Origin: an uncultured Eubacteriales bacterium
GTDB lineage: Bacteria; Bacillota; Clostridia; Oscillospirales; Acutalibacteraceae
Assembly (NCBI GenBank): GCA_934491515.1
Contig: CAKSTF010000015.1
Coordinates: forward strand, 1 to 44,576
Length of the DNA stretch: 44,576 nt
Direction: 5' to 3'
Shown: piece by piece, positions 24,411 to 33,455 of the stretch
Numbering within the stretch: position 1 is the stretch's first letter
How the letters are laid out: each line of letters starts with the position of its first letter
Position numbers and translations under genes: made by a program
The notes under the pieces: model-generated
Databases searched by the model: none
Seen by the model: only the letters and a program-made list of their open reading frames with translations
What the model was told of the DNA's origin: nothing

Positions 24411-26602
24411 CGGCTGACGAAAAAAGAGATTATGCCGAACTTTTAGACTGTCTTGAAAAGCAGGGCGGGAAATATGACATCGACCTTATAAAAAGCGCCT
24501 ACGAATACTGCGTTAAGGCGCACGAAGGGCAAAAACGCTGGACAAAAGAAGCGTATTATATTCACCCGTTCAACGTTGCCAAAATAATAATATCTCTCGG
24601 TATGGACAGTCAGTCGATAGCCGCGGCGCTCCTTCACGATGTTGTAGAGGACACCAATGCCGAAGTTGACGATATAGAAAAACTTTTCGGGTCCGATGTG
24701 GCGCTTCTTGTAGACGGCGTTACAAGGATAGGCCGCCTTACCATAACTTCTAAAGAGCAGGAGCAGGCGGAATCACTGCGCAAAATGCTTATCGCAATGG
24801 GCAAGGATATCCGCGTTATTATAATAAAACTTGCGGACCGCCTTCACAATATGCGCACGCTTGACGCAATTCCCGAACAAAAGCAGCGTGACAAGGCGCT
24901 TGAAACGCTTGAAATTTACGCGCCTATCGCGCACCGTTTGGGTATCAGGCCCGTAAAAGAGGAACTTGAGGACCTTGCAATAAAGCACCTCGACCCGATA
25001 GCATACTCCGAAATAGAAGAACTTTTAAAAATAAGAAAAAGCCAGCGCGAACGCATACTGAACGAAATAAAGGATCAGATAGAAAACCGACTTAAAGAAG
25101 AAATGCCCGAAGCGCATCTTTCTTTTCAGGGAAGGGTCAAATCCATTTACGGAATATACCGCAAAATGTACCTTCAGGGCAGGGATTTTGATGAAATATA
25201 CGATGTTTACGCCATAAGAGTAATAACCGAAAGCGTGTCGGACTGTTATAACGTTCTCGGTATAGTTCACGATATATTCAGACCGATTCCAAACAGGTTC
25301 AAGGACTACATTTCAACGCCTAAACCGAATATGTATCAGTCGCTGCACACCACCGTTATAAGCCGCGAGGGGATCCCCTTTGAAATTCAGATACGCACCT
25401 ACGAAATGCATCACACGGCTGAATACGGTATTGCGGCGCACTGGAAGTATAAGGAAGGCATAGATAAAAACGACAAGCGTATGGAGCAGCGCCTTGCGTG
25501 GATACGCCAGATTCTTGAAGACAGCGACACTTCGGGCGACGCGACCGACCTTGTAAGAAGCATAAAAATAGACCTTTCCCAGGATGATGTTTTTGCGGTT
25601 ACTCCGCAGGGAGATGTTATAAATCTGCCGGTCGGTTCCACCGTGGTGGACTTTGCTTTTGCCATTCATTCTGCCGTGGGCATTAAAATGATAGGCGCCA
25701 AGGCGGACGGTAAGATAGTTCCGATAAATCACGAGATTAAAACGGGCGAAGTTATCGAAATACTCACAAGCAATCAGCCCGGGCGCGGTCCCAGCCGCGA
25801 CTGGATAAACATTGCTGTTACAAGTTCCGCAAAGGCTAAGATACGTCAGTGGTTCAAAAGGGAAAAACGCGCTGAGAACATTGAAACCGGAAAAAGCGAT
25901 TTCGAGCGTGAACTCAGGCGCGAAAATATCCGCTTTGCAACCGATGCCGAACAGGCGGTTTTTGCCGAGGAAACGGCGCACCGTTATCACTATAACGACG
26001 CAGAGGAGTTTTACGCCGCAATAGGTTACGGCGGTATTCTGCTTTCCAAGATAATGCCGCGCGTGCGCGAAGATTACAACAAAAAGAACAATGTTTCCAA
26101 AACCGCCACTTTTGAGGATGTTAAATCAAAGAGCAAACGCGCTTCGGCGGACGGCGTGGTTGTGGAGGGTATAGATAACTGCCTTATCAAACTTTCAAAA
26201 TGCTGCGCACCGCTTCCCGGGGACGATATAATCGGATTTATAACACGCGGTCACGGCGTGTCTATTCACAAACGCGACTGCAATAACGTGCCGCGCGACC
26301 CGTCAGCATCGGCAGAACCCGACCGCTGGATACCGGCACACTGGTCGGGCGATTTCGGAGACGGCTTTAATTCCACGATACAGGTTTCCGCAATAGACCG
26401 AGAGGGACTTTTAGGGGACATAATGAACGTTGCTTACAATATGCGCATAGCGGTACATTCGCTTAACGCGCGCAACGATAAAAGCGGCAACAGCGTTATT
26501 ACCATAACCCTTAACGCGGAAAGCGTTGAGCATTTAAGAAGTATAATAGCGCGTCTTGAAAAACTTAACGGCGTTTACGGCGTGGAAAGGGTGATTCGGT
26601 GA
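24407..26602 (+). CDS. rel: Bifunctional (p)ppGpp synthetase/hydrolase (RelA/SpoT)
   Basis: A 731-residue stringent-response enzyme that makes and degrades (p)ppGpp. Domains in order: HD hydrolase with metal ligands His53, His77, Asp78, Asp144 and the HDVVED block; synthetase with KPNMYQSLHTTV and EIQIRTYEMHHTAEYGIAAHWKYKE; TGS (DVFAVTPQGDVINLPVGSTVVDFAFAIH); a zinc-finger-like region with CCAPLPGD; and a C-terminal ACT domain. Both catalytic halves therefore look complete. One oddity is the first hydrolase motif, which reads R-W-T-K-E-A-Y where most family members have R-x-S-G-E-P-Y. The gene overlaps recJ and dtd by four bases each, the usual Firmicutes rel-dtd linkage. Confidence 0.96.
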   Translation: MTADEKRDYAELLDCLEKQGGKYDIDLIKSAYEYCVKAHEGQKRWTKEAYYIHPFNVAKIIISLGMDSQSIAAALLHDVVEDTNAEVDDIEKLFGSDVALLVDGVTRIGRLTITSKEQEQAESLRKMLIAMGKDIRVIIIKLADRLHNMRTLDAIPEQKQRDKALETLEIYAPIAHRLGIRPVKEELEDLAIKHLDPIAYSEIEELLKIRKSQRERILNEIKDQIENRLKEEMPEAHLSFQGRVKSIYGIYRKMYLQGRDFDEIYDVYAIRVITESVSDCYNVLGIVHDIFRPIPNRFKDYISTPKPNMYQSLHTTVISREGIPFEIQIRTYEMHHTAEYGIAAHWKYKEGIDKNDKRMEQRLAWIRQILEDSDTSGDATDLVRSIKIDLSQDDVFAVTPQGDVINLPVGSTVVDFAFAIHSAVGIKMIGAKADGKIVPINHEIKTGEVIEILTSNQPGRGPSRDWINIAVTSSAKAKIRQWFKREKRAENIETGKSDFERELRRENIRFATDAEQAVFAEETAHRYHYNDAEEFYAAIGYGGILLSKIMPRVREDYNKKNNVSKTATFEDVKSKSKRASADGVVVEGIDNCLIKLSKCCAPLPGDDIIGFITRGHGVSIHKRDCNNVPRDPSASAEPDRWIPAHWSGDFGDGFNSTIQVSAIDREGLLGDIMNVAYNMRIAVHSLNARNDKSGNSVITITLNAESVEHLRSIIARLEKLNGVYGVERVIR

Positions 26603-27060
26603 AAGCGCTTATACAAAGGGTAAGCAATGCCGAAGTAAAGGTTGACGGCAAAACGGTAGGCAGCTGCAAAAACGGACTTCTTGTACTTTTCTGCGCGGTC
26701 TCGGGCGATACCGAAAGCGAAATTGAACTTCTGGCTAAAAAGACCGCAAATTTGCGGATATTCTGTGATGAAAACGATAAAATGAATCTTTCCGTGCTGG
26801 ATATCGGCGGAGAAATACTTTGCATTTCGCAGTTTACTTTGGCTGCCGATACCAAAAAAGGCAACCGCCCCTCGTTTATAAATGCGATGGACCCCGAAAC
26901 GGCACAGATATATTACGAAAAATTCTGCGCGGTGCTTGAAACCTTAGGCGTAAAGCATGTAGGACGCGGCGTTTTCGGCGCGGATATGAAGGTATCGCTT
27001 TTAAATAACGGCCCCGTGACCGTTATGCTTGACACGGACGTTTGGAGAAAAAAGGTGTAA
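26599..27060 (+). CDS. dtd: D-aminoacyl-tRNA deacylase
   Basis: A 153-residue proofreading enzyme that removes D-amino acids (and glycine from tRNA-Ala) from mischarged tRNAs. Both active-site motifs are intact: SQFTLAADTKKGNRPSF in the middle and NNGPVTVMLDT near the C terminus, the latter holding the cross-subunit Gly-Pro. It starts with GTG inside the end of rel (GTGA overlap), and the linkage to rel is common in Firmicutes. The MBL hydrolase gene begins two bases after its stop codon. Confidence 0.96.
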   Translation: MKALIQRVSNAEVKVDGKTVGSCKNGLLVLFCAVSGDTESEIELLAKKTANLRIFCDENDKMNLSVLDIGGEILCISQFTLAADTKKGNRPSFINAMDPETAQIYYEKFCAVLETLGVKHVGRGVFGADMKVSLLNNGPVTVMLDTDVWRKKV

Positions 27061-27062
27061 TT

Positions 27063-27674
27063 ATGGAAATAAAACTTCTTTTGGAAGCACATCTTATACG
27101 CAACAGCAACTGCTACGGTATACTCACGAAAAATGCGGCGGTTGTGATAGACCCCGGCCTTTTTACCGACGATATATATAACTTTCTCACCGAAAACAGC
27201 GATAAGGAACGCCTTATTCTTTTAACCCACGGCCATACCGACCATATAGGCGGCGCAAGGGAACTGAGAGAAAAAACAGGCGTTAAAATCGCGGTGGGCG
27301 AGGGCGACGCCGCGGCAGTTTCAAACGGGAGATACATTTTCGGAAGAGATACCGACAGGAATATCCTTTTTGAAAGCGATGTTGTTTTGAAAGACGGCGA
27401 AACGCTTAATGTAGGCGACCTTGAAATTAAGGTTATAGCCACGCCCGGGCACAGCGAGGGCAGCGTGTGCTATCTTGTAAACGGTTGTCTTTTCAGCGGT
27501 GACACTCTGTTTTTCGAGACTATCGGCAGAACCGATTTTGACGGGAGCAGTTTTTCGGATATGGGACAGTCGCTTAAAAAACTCAAAAAACTCAGTAAGG
27601 ATATAAAGGTTTACCCCGGTCACGGTCCGGCTACCGATATAGCCCACGAACTCGAATTCAATCCGTATTTATAA
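27063..27674 (+). CDS. Metallo-beta-lactamase fold hydrolase (GloB-like)
   Basis: A 203-residue hydrolase. The metal-binding HxHxDH motif is THGHTDHIGG at about residue 58, the second histidine lies in TPGHSEGSVCYL, the aspartate in LFSGDTLFF, and a last histidine in VYPGHGPATDI. Length and motif order match the small hydroxyacylglutathione-hydrolase-like group, but the true substrate is unknown. The ATG at 27063 is preferred because of AAAGGTG just before it; an upstream TTG would lie inside dtd. This gene often sits between dtd and hemZ in Clostridia. Confidence 0.93.
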   Translation: MEIKLLLEAHLIRNSNCYGILTKNAAVVIDPGLFTDDIYNFLTENSDKERLILLTHGHTDHIGGARELREKTGVKIAVGEGDAAAVSNGRYIFGRDTDRNILFESDVVLKDGETLNVGDLEIKVIATPGHSEGSVCYLVNGCLFSGDTLFFETIGRTDFDGSSFSDMGQSLKKLKKLSKDIKVYPGHGPATDIAHELEFNPYL

Positions 27675-27683
27675 GAGGTATCT

Positions 27684-29159
27684 ATGCTTATATGCAATCT
27701 TTCGGGCAAAAAATTCAATTATGAATTTGAAAAACTTGCACGGCTTTTTCTGCCTTTTGAAAGAATCGACGTTGTAAACGAAGATATTTCGGGCGAAAGA
27801 AGGGCCGTGTGTTTTGAAAGCGCCGTACACGGCGGAACAGCGCTGACGGCGCAGTTGGAACTTGACGGGAGAAAGGCGGTTGAAAGCGACCTCATTTCTG
27901 ATGCCGACAGCGAAAAGGAAAAGGAACTTAAACTTTCCGTTTGCCTTTTTAAATGTTTTGTAAAAATTACCGGCTACCGCCCTGCGTGGGGAATACTTAC
28001 GGGTGTAAGACCCGCAAGGCTTTTTTCTTCGCTTAAAGAAACCCTCGGTGCCGAGGGCGCCGGACAGGCTTTTTTAAACCGATATCTTGTAAGCGAGGAA
28101 AAACTGCGCCTTTGCGAAACGGCTACCGAAAACGAGCAGCGTATTATATCTCTTTCCACGCCCGACTCTTTCAGTCTTTACATTTCAATACCGTTTTGCC
28201 CTACAAGATGTTCTTACTGTTCTTTTGTTTCACACTCGGTAAAGGACGCGGCAAAACTTATTCCCGATTATATTGAATATCTTTGCAGGGAACTCCGGAT
28301 CACGGGAGAAATTGCAAAGAAAAACGGACTTAAACTTAAAACGATCTATATGGGCGGCGGCACCCCCACATCGCTTACGGCAGGTCAATTGAAAACGGTG
28401 TTTGATGCGGTTAAGGCAAACTTTGATACCGAAGGACTGCTTGAGTACACGGTCGAAGCCGGCAGACCCGATACCGTAACGGAAGAAAAACTGCTTTGCA
28501 TAAAGCAAGCAGGCGCTACAAGAATAAGCATAAATCCGCAGACAATGTGCGACAGCGTGCTTGAAAATATCGGCAGAAAGCATACGGCAAAACAGGTGAC
28601 TGACGCATTTTACCTTGCAAGAAAATGCGGTTTTAGCAATATAAATATGGACATTATAGCCGGTCTTCCCGGCGATGACGCAGAAGGGTTCAGGCACACG
28701 GCAGACACCTTGATATCGTTTGACCCCGAAAGCATTACGGTGCACGCGCTTTCGGTAAAAAGGGCGGCGGATCTTGCCGTTTCGGGCGAGTTTCCGCAGT
28801 TTTCGGCAGGCAATACAGCGGCCGAGGATATAAGTTATGCAGCAAACACATTCCGCAGCGCAGGTTACGCGCCGTACTATACCTACCGCCAAAGCAAAAC
28901 CGTCGGCAACCTTGAAAACGTAGGCTACGCAAAACCGGGGTTTGAAGGTCTTTATAACGTTTACACAATGGATGAAACGCATACAATTCTTGCCGCAGGC
29001 GCCGCGGCGGTTACAAAACTGTGCGCCGCGGACGGCAAAATTATAGAGCGTATATTTAACTGTAAATACCCATACGAATATATATCGAGATTTGACGAAC
29101 AAATCGCGAAGAAAGGCAGGGTGTTTGAATTTTATGAAGAGAACTTTGGAAGAGATTAA
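27684..29159 (+). CDS. hemZ: HemZ-type radical SAM coproporphyrinogen dehydrogenase
   Basis: A 491-residue radical SAM enzyme. The [4Fe-4S] ligands are Cys172, Cys176 and Cys179 in ISIPFCPTRCSYCSF; the glycine-rich SAM motif is YMGGGTPTSL and later blocks are EAGRPDTV, RISINPQTM and NMDIIAGLPGD. The roughly 150-residue N-terminal extension and C-terminal HemN-like domain fit HemZ rather than HemN or HemW. HemZ is thought to convert coproporphyrinogen III to protoporphyrinogen IX anaerobically, but many Clostridia that carry it lack a full haem pathway, and no other haem gene is here. The last 26 bases overlap the kinase gene. Confidence 0.9.
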   Translation: MLICNLSGKKFNYEFEKLARLFLPFERIDVVNEDISGERRAVCFESAVHGGTALTAQLELDGRKAVESDLISDADSEKEKELKLSVCLFKCFVKITGYRPAWGILTGVRPARLFSSLKETLGAEGAGQAFLNRYLVSEEKLRLCETATENEQRIISLSTPDSFSLYISIPFCPTRCSYCSFVSHSVKDAAKLIPDYIEYLCRELRITGEIAKKNGLKLKTIYMGGGTPTSLTAGQLKTVFDAVKANFDTEGLLEYTVEAGRPDTVTEEKLLCIKQAGATRISINPQTMCDSVLENIGRKHTAKQVTDAFYLARKCGFSNINMDIIAGLPGDDAEGFRHTADTLISFDPESITVHALSVKRAADLAVSGEFPQFSAGNTAAEDISYAANTFRSAGYAPYYTYRQSKTVGNLENVGYAKPGFEGLYNVYTMDETHTILAAGAAAVTKLCAADGKIIERIFNCKYPYEYISRFDEQIAKKGRVFEFYEENFGRD

Positions 29160-30045
29160 CGCCGCGGCTTTAAATCCGTCGGACTTTATTGCGGAATGTA
29201 CGCGAGAGTATAAAGAAGAAATTAAAAAAACCGCTGCTCAGATAGCGGCAGACGACCGTATAAAGGTTGTCGGTATCGCGGGCCCTTCGGCTTCGGGAAA
29301 AACCACCACCGCGCATTTGCTTATGCACGAACTGGAACTTCTGGGAGAGGAAACCAACGTTGTTTCTCTTGACGATTTTTACCGTCAGGAGGATGACCTT
29401 CCGCTTCTGCCGGACGGCAGCCGAGACCTTGAATCCGTAAAAGCGCTTGATACCGCGCTTATAAGCCGCTTTTTTGATGAGATTATCAAAACCGGTTCGG
29501 CATACCTTCCGAAATACGATTTCAAGACCCATAAAAGAACCGACAAGGCAAAAAAGATAGTTTTAGGCAGGCACGGTATAATAATAGCGGAGGGACTTCA
29601 CGCACTTAACCCCGAAATATCCGGTCTTGTGCCAAAGGAAAATATTTACAAAATCTATATAAGTCTTAATAGGTCTATAGAGCGCGAAGAGGGCGAGCCG
29701 CTGCTTACCAGCCGTCAGATCAGATTTATAAGGCGTGTGCTGCGTGATGAAGTTTTCCGCGGTTCCGATATAAAAGAAACCCTTACCCTGTGGACCAACG
29801 TTCTGGCAGGCGAGGAAAAATATCTTTTCCCTTATAAAAATGACGCCGACCGAAAAATAGTTACAATGCAGCCGTTTGAAGTATGCGTTTATAAAGAGCG
29901 TTTTTGCAGACTGAGGAATGCGGTAGACCGCAATTCCCCCTGGTACGAATTTTTTATAAACACGGTAAACGCCCTTGAACTTTTCACGCCGATAAAAAGC
30001 GCGCGTCTCCCCGAAGATTCGCTTATAAGAGAGTTTATCGGTTGA
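29134..30045 (+). CDS. Uridine kinase-like nucleoside kinase
   Basis: A 303-residue P-loop kinase. Walker A is GIAGPSASGKTTTAHLL near residue 45-60 and is followed by VVSLDDFY, the conserved acceptor block of the uridine kinase / phosphoribulokinase family, then KYDFKTHKRT and IIAEGLHALNP. It is longer than a typical uridine kinase (about 210 residues), with an N-terminal helix and a C-terminal extension, as in the clostridial nucleoside-kinase group. The start MKRTLEEIN is chosen over a longer in-frame reading because it limits the overlap with hemZ to 26 bases. Substrate preference cannot be decided from sequence. Confidence 0.88.
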   Translation: MKRTLEEINAAALNPSDFIAECTREYKEEIKKTAAQIAADDRIKVVGIAGPSASGKTTTAHLLMHELELLGEETNVVSLDDFYRQEDDLPLLPDGSRDLESVKALDTALISRFFDEIIKTGSAYLPKYDFKTHKRTDKAKKIVLGRHGIIIAEGLHALNPEISGLVPKENIYKIYISLNRSIEREEGEPLLTSRQIRFIRRVLRDEVFRGSDIKETLTLWTNVLAGEEKYLFPYKNDADRKIVTMQPFEVCVYKERFCRLRNAVDRNSPWYEFFINTVNALELFTPIKSARLPEDSLIREFIG

Positions 30046-30070
30046 AATTAAAAATAAATTATGGTAAAAT
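30042..30070 (+). promoter_or_regulatory. Promoter of the zinc-ribbon gene unit
   Basis: TTGAAA at 30042-30047, 17-base spacer, TAAAAT at 30065-30070 preceded by TGG (extended -10). The -35 overlaps the stop codon of the kinase gene. Confidence 0.75.
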
Positions 30071-30133
30071 GATTTAAAGCACGATTCGCCTTTTCGGGCG
30101 CTTCGGTAAATCAGGAAAAGCGAGGTATAAAAT

Positions 30134-30502
30134 ATGGATTTTTTTGACGACGCAGTAAATAAAACAAAAGAAGTTTTTGATGTTGTACGCCAGAAAACAG
30201 GCGACGCGATAAACACGGGCAAGCAGAAATTCGATATTTCTTCACTTAAATCCAAGCGCGAAAAGGATTATACAAGACTCGGAGAAATCTATTTCAACCT
30301 TGTAAAGAACAGCGATGAAATTCCGCAGGAAGTTGCGGAACTTGTTGACGATATAAAAGAAAAGAATGAAAAGATACGCAGCATTTATGCCGATATGGCA
30401 AGCGATAAGAACCGTGTTATCTGCCCTTGCTGCGGCGCCGCCACACCGGAGGATTCGGTTTACTGTATTGTTTGCGGCGCTAAGATTTCCGAAGAGGAAT
30501 AA
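30134..30502 (+). CDS. Small helical zinc-ribbon protein
   Basis: A 122-residue protein. The first 90 residues are charged and helical, likely coiled coil (DDAVNKTKEVFDVVRQKTGDAI, then EVAELVDDIKEKNEKIRSIYADM). The end is a zinc ribbon with CPCCG and CIVCG, one C-x2-C pair on each knuckle. Proteins with this layout are common in Clostridia and unassigned. The ribosome site AGCGAGGT precedes the ATG. The nucleosidase gene starts four bases after its stop, so they form one unit from the promoter at 30042. Confidence 0.8.
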   Translation: MDFFDDAVNKTKEVFDVVRQKTGDAINTGKQKFDISSLKSKREKDYTRLGEIYFNLVKNSDEIPQEVAELVDDIKEKNEKIRSIYADMASDKNRVICPCCGAATPEDSVYCIVCGAKISEEE

Positions 30503-30505
30503 AAG

Positions 30506-31216
30506 ATGAATTATAAAAACATCGGCGTTATCGTTGCCGATAAGGATGAATATGTACCTTTCGTTCGGGCGGCGGCGAAATTCTCGCCGTCGCCGTGCAA
30601 CTTTTACGGCAGGGAAGGTATAGCATTTAACATGGGAAACGCAAAAATCACAACGATTTTTTGCAGCGTAGGCAAAGTGAATGCAGCAGCAGCGGCAATG
30701 TATCTTGTAAAAGAAGGCTGCGACCTTTTGCTTAATTTTGGGCTTTCCGGCACCACGGATAACGCGCAAAGGGGCGGTATGTTTTTGCCCGACCGTTTTA
30801 TTGAACACGATTTTGACCTTTCGGCGCTGGGGTACAAGCCCTGCGAAAAACCGGGTCAAAAGTATATATATAAGTCATGCGCGGAAGTGTCCGCGGTATT
30901 TGAGAAAACGCTCGGCATAGAATCCGGCGGTACCGCCGTCAGCGGCGACAGTTTTATATGCGATGCCGATACGGCGCTTAAACTTAAAAATCTTTTCGAC
31001 GCCCGTTTCTGCGATATGGAAACTGCTGCGATAGCGGCAGTATGCGATATGTGCAGTGTTCCGTTTTGCGCGCTCAGAAAAGTATCCGACGGCGCGGACG
31101 ATTCGGGGATAGAGGATTACCGTGATATGAATTCCGATAACACGGGGCTGGCAGACAGTTTTATTCAGTGCCTTTTAAACCTTGCGGCGCAAAATAATGA
31201 ACCAAAGGAAAGGTGA
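30506..31216 (+). CDS. Phosphorylase-superfamily nucleosidase (MTAN-like)
   Basis: A 236-residue enzyme of the purine nucleoside phosphorylase / MTA-SAH nucleosidase fold. N-terminal VIVADKDEY, the CSVGKVNAAAAAMYLV block, LNFGLSGTTDNAQRGGMFLPDRF, the nucleoside-binding CDMETAAIAAVC and the catalytic RKVSDGADD are all visible. In MTAN the corresponding pieces read G-x-V-N-A-A, G-x-A-G and M-E-x-x-A, with the aspartate in S-D-x-A-D. It probably cleaves the glycosidic bond of 5'-methylthioadenosine, S-adenosylhomocysteine or a relative such as futalosine; the exact substrate is uncertain. It is followed after four bases by the flippase gene. Confidence 0.82.
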   Translation: MNYKNIGVIVADKDEYVPFVRAAAKFSPSPCNFYGREGIAFNMGNAKITTIFCSVGKVNAAAAAMYLVKEGCDLLLNFGLSGTTDNAQRGGMFLPDRFIEHDFDLSALGYKPCEKPGQKYIYKSCAEVSAVFEKTLGIESGGTAVSGDSFICDADTALKLKNLFDARFCDMETAAIAAVCDMCSVPFCALRKVSDGADDSGIEDYRDMNSDNTGLADSFIQCLLNLAAQNNEPKER

Positions 31217-31220
31217 CAGT

Positions 31221-32966
31221 ATGGAACAAAAAACCGCCAAGAGGCGACAGACATTTCTTGAGGGCACCTTTATACTGCTTGTGGCAACCGCGATAACAAA
31301 GGTTTTGGGTGCCGTGTTCAGGATACCCCTTACAAACCTTTTGGGATCGCGCGGTATGGGTTATTATTCCACGGCTTACGACCTTTATATACCCGTGTAT
31401 ACCATTGCGATAGCCGGTTTGCCGGTAGCTATTTCCCGCCTTGTGGCGGAACGTTCGGCGCTGGGAAGATATAAGGATGTAAAAAAAATACTTAAAGTAT
31501 CTTATATAGTTTTTATGGTGACCGGTTCGGCAGGCTTCCTGCTTATGTTCCTGTTTGCTTTTTTGTTCACGGGCAACGCCACAATCGCGCTTTTCGGCCG
31601 CACCGTAAGTCTTCACTTCTTCAGTAAAGGCGTACTGCCTTGTATTCTTGCAATATCTCCGGCACTTTTCTTCTGCTGCGTTATGTCGGCGTTCAGGGGA
31701 TACTTTGAAGGCCTTGGGGATATGACGCCTACGGGTATCAGCGAAGTGCTTGAGGCGCTTGGAAAACTTATCTTCGGTTTTTCCATCGCATATATGGTGC
31801 TTAAACGCACAGGCAGTTATTCGCTTTCGGCGGCGGGCGCGCTTATCGGTATTTCAATAGGCAGCGCACTCGGAACGCTTTACCTTTTTATTAAGTATAA
31901 ATTCTTTTCGGAGGACACCCTGCCGCAGGAACTTATAGACGGTTCTCCCGCGGCGGAAAGCGGAAAAATTATATTTAAAAGTCTTATCGTTATAGCAATA
32001 CCGATAGTGCTCGGTTCGCTTGTCACAAACGTTACAAGCCTTATTGATGTAATGATGGTGCAAAAACGGCTTACAAGCGCAATTACAAAATTTCCTGAAT
32101 ATTTTGAAACGGTTTACGCTGATTTAATTGCAAAGGAAATAAAGGCAGACCCTGCCTTTTCGGTGGTAAAGGACCTTCCGAACTCGCTGTACGGCTGTCA
32201 CAGAGGGTATGCATTTTCTATATTCAACCTGATACCCGTGCTTACTTCTTCGCTCGGTGTCAGCGCGATACCCGTGCTGGCTTCTGCTTTTGCCAAAAAG
32301 GACAAAGCGGCGATTAAATCCAATATCCAGACTATGTTCCGCGCAACGGCAGTAATTGCAATGCCGTGCGGTATGGGCATAATTGCTCTTGCAAAGGGAA
32401 TACTTTCCCTGCTTTATACCGACCCCGTGTCGATAGAGATTGCAACTCCTAACCTGATGATACTCGGCGTAAGCGCTATTTTAGGCGGAATAAGCGTTCC
32501 GCTTGTTAATATGCTTCAGGCGATAGGCAAGGAGAAAGTTCCGCTTATCAATATTGCGATAGGCGCGGTTATAAAAATAGTGCTGAATATCATACTCGTA
32601 GGCAACAGATTTATAAATATCCGCGGCGTTCCGATAAGCACAACGGCGTTTTATATCTACATCTGCATTGCAAACTTTATATGTCTTGTAAGGCACGCAA
32701 ACGTAAAACTCGATATAAATTCCATGCTTATTAAGCCGTTTTTGGCAGCGCTTATATGCGGCGGTGCGGCGTTCGGCGCCGGAAAACTTTTGGCACTTAC
32801 GTTCCTTCCTTACAGAATCCAAACGGTGGCGGCAATACTTGTTGCCATGGCGGCGTATCTTATCGCACTGTCGGTTTTAAAGGTAGTGGAGGAAGAAGAC
32901 GTTCTTTCCTGCCCTAAAGGCGATAAATTGCTTGTGTATCTTAAAAAAATAAAAATAGTAAGATAA
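31221..32966 (+). CDS. SpoVB/YabM-like lipid-linked oligosaccharide flippase
   Basis: A 581-residue membrane protein of the MOP (MATE-like) superfamily with about fourteen membrane segments. It opens with RRQTFLEGTFILLVATAITKVLGAVFRIPLTNLLG, characteristic of the SpoVB group, and has AGLPVAISRLVAERSA and LGVSAIPVLASAFAKKD. Relatives move lipid-linked peptidoglycan or polysaccharide precursors across the membrane; SpoVB is needed for spore cortex. The start at 31221 is chosen for GGAAAGGTGAC upstream. In Bacillus yabM occupies this position next to mazG-rqcP-yabP-yabQ-divIC, so this is likely the start of the same conserved neighbourhood; mazG is missing. Confidence 0.9.
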   Translation: MEQKTAKRRQTFLEGTFILLVATAITKVLGAVFRIPLTNLLGSRGMGYYSTAYDLYIPVYTIAIAGLPVAISRLVAERSALGRYKDVKKILKVSYIVFMVTGSAGFLLMFLFAFLFTGNATIALFGRTVSLHFFSKGVLPCILAISPALFFCCVMSAFRGYFEGLGDMTPTGISEVLEALGKLIFGFSIAYMVLKRTGSYSLSAAGALIGISIGSALGTLYLFIKYKFFSEDTLPQELIDGSPAAESGKIIFKSLIVIAIPIVLGSLVTNVTSLIDVMMVQKRLTSAITKFPEYFETVYADLIAKEIKADPAFSVVKDLPNSLYGCHRGYAFSIFNLIPVLTSSLGVSAIPVLASAFAKKDKAAIKSNIQTMFRATAVIAMPCGMGIIALAKGILSLLYTDPVSIEIATPNLMILGVSAILGGISVPLVNMLQAIGKEKVPLINIAIGAVIKIVLNIILVGNRFINIRGVPISTTAFYIYICIANFICLVRHANVKLDINSMLIKPFLAALICGGAAFGAGKLLALTFLPYRIQTVAAILVAMAAYLIALSVLKVVEEEDVLSCPKGDKLLVYLKKIKIVR

Positions 32967-33020
32967 CGGCATATAAAAAGAAATATTTTACCTTAAAAAG
33001 CAAAAAATGCTTAAAAACTA

Positions 33021-33049
33021 TTGATTTTTCGATTAAAGTATGGTAAAAG
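33021..33049 (+). promoter_or_regulatory. hup promoter
   Basis: TTGATT at 33021-33026, 17-base spacer, TAAAAG at 33044-33049 preceded by TGG (extended -10). Confidence 0.65.
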
Positions 33050-33061
33050 TATATAGTAAGT

Positions 33062-33095
33062 TGTGAACTTCGGTATATTTATTTAACTGTTCACA
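33062..33095 (+). promoter_or_regulatory. Leader stem-loop upstream of hup
   Basis: TGTGAAC (33062-33068) and GTTCACA (33089-33095) are perfectly complementary over 7 bases, with 20 bases between. It lies in the predicted hup leader, 13 bases before AGGAGG. Role unknown. Confidence 0.4.
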
Positions 33096-33122
33096 TCAAA
33101 AATATCAGGAGGTTCAAATATT

Positions 33123-33398
33123 ATGAACAAAACAGAATTAGCAGCAGCAGTAGCAGAAAAAGCAGGTCTTTCCAAGAAAGATGCCGAAAAGGCAGTAGCA
33201 GCACTTTTTGATTCGGTTGTATGTGCTCTTAAAAAAGGTGAAAAGGTTCAGCTCGTTGGCTTCGGTACTTTTGAAGTTCGTGAGCGTGCGGCTCGCACCG
33301 GTATAAATCCGCAGACCAAAGAGAAGATCACGATCGCTGCTTCCAAGAATCCCGTATTCAAGGCAGGCAAGGCTTTTAAAGACGCCGTTGCGAAGTAA
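33123..33398 (+). CDS. hup: HU family DNA-binding protein
   Basis: A 91-residue histone-like nucleoid protein that bends DNA as a dimer. The full HU fold is present: MNKTELAAAVAEKAGLSKKDAEKAVAALFDSV, then VQLVGFGTFEVRERAARTGINPQTKEKI with the DNA-contacting arm (R.G.NP), and the closing KNPVFKAGKAFKDAV. AGGAGG precedes the ATG. It sits between the SpoVB-like flippase and rqcP, the place where many Clostridia have it. The gene is probably highly expressed given its own promoter, leader and a following hairpin. Confidence 0.97.
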   Translation: MNKTELAAAVAEKAGLSKKDAEKAVAALFDSVVCALKKGEKVQLVGFGTFEVRERAARTGINPQTKEKITIAASKNPVFKAGKAFKDAVAK

Positions 33399-33417
33399 TT
33401 TTAATTAAGCAGTTACA

Positions 33418-33439
33418 GAGCCGCCTTAAAAGGCGGCTC
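33418..33439 (+). terminator. Hairpin between hup and rqcP
   Basis: GAGCCGCC (33418-33425), loop TTAAAA, GGCGGCTC (33432-33439), followed by AATTTG. The T tract is poor, so read-through into rqcP is likely. Confidence 0.6.
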
Positions 33440-33455
33440 AATTTGTGTGAATATT

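Noticed and set aside
28230..29102. Long minus-strand open frame opposite hemZ
   Set aside because: Antisense to a clear radical SAM gene; protein is Cys/Arg-rich without a recognisable fold.
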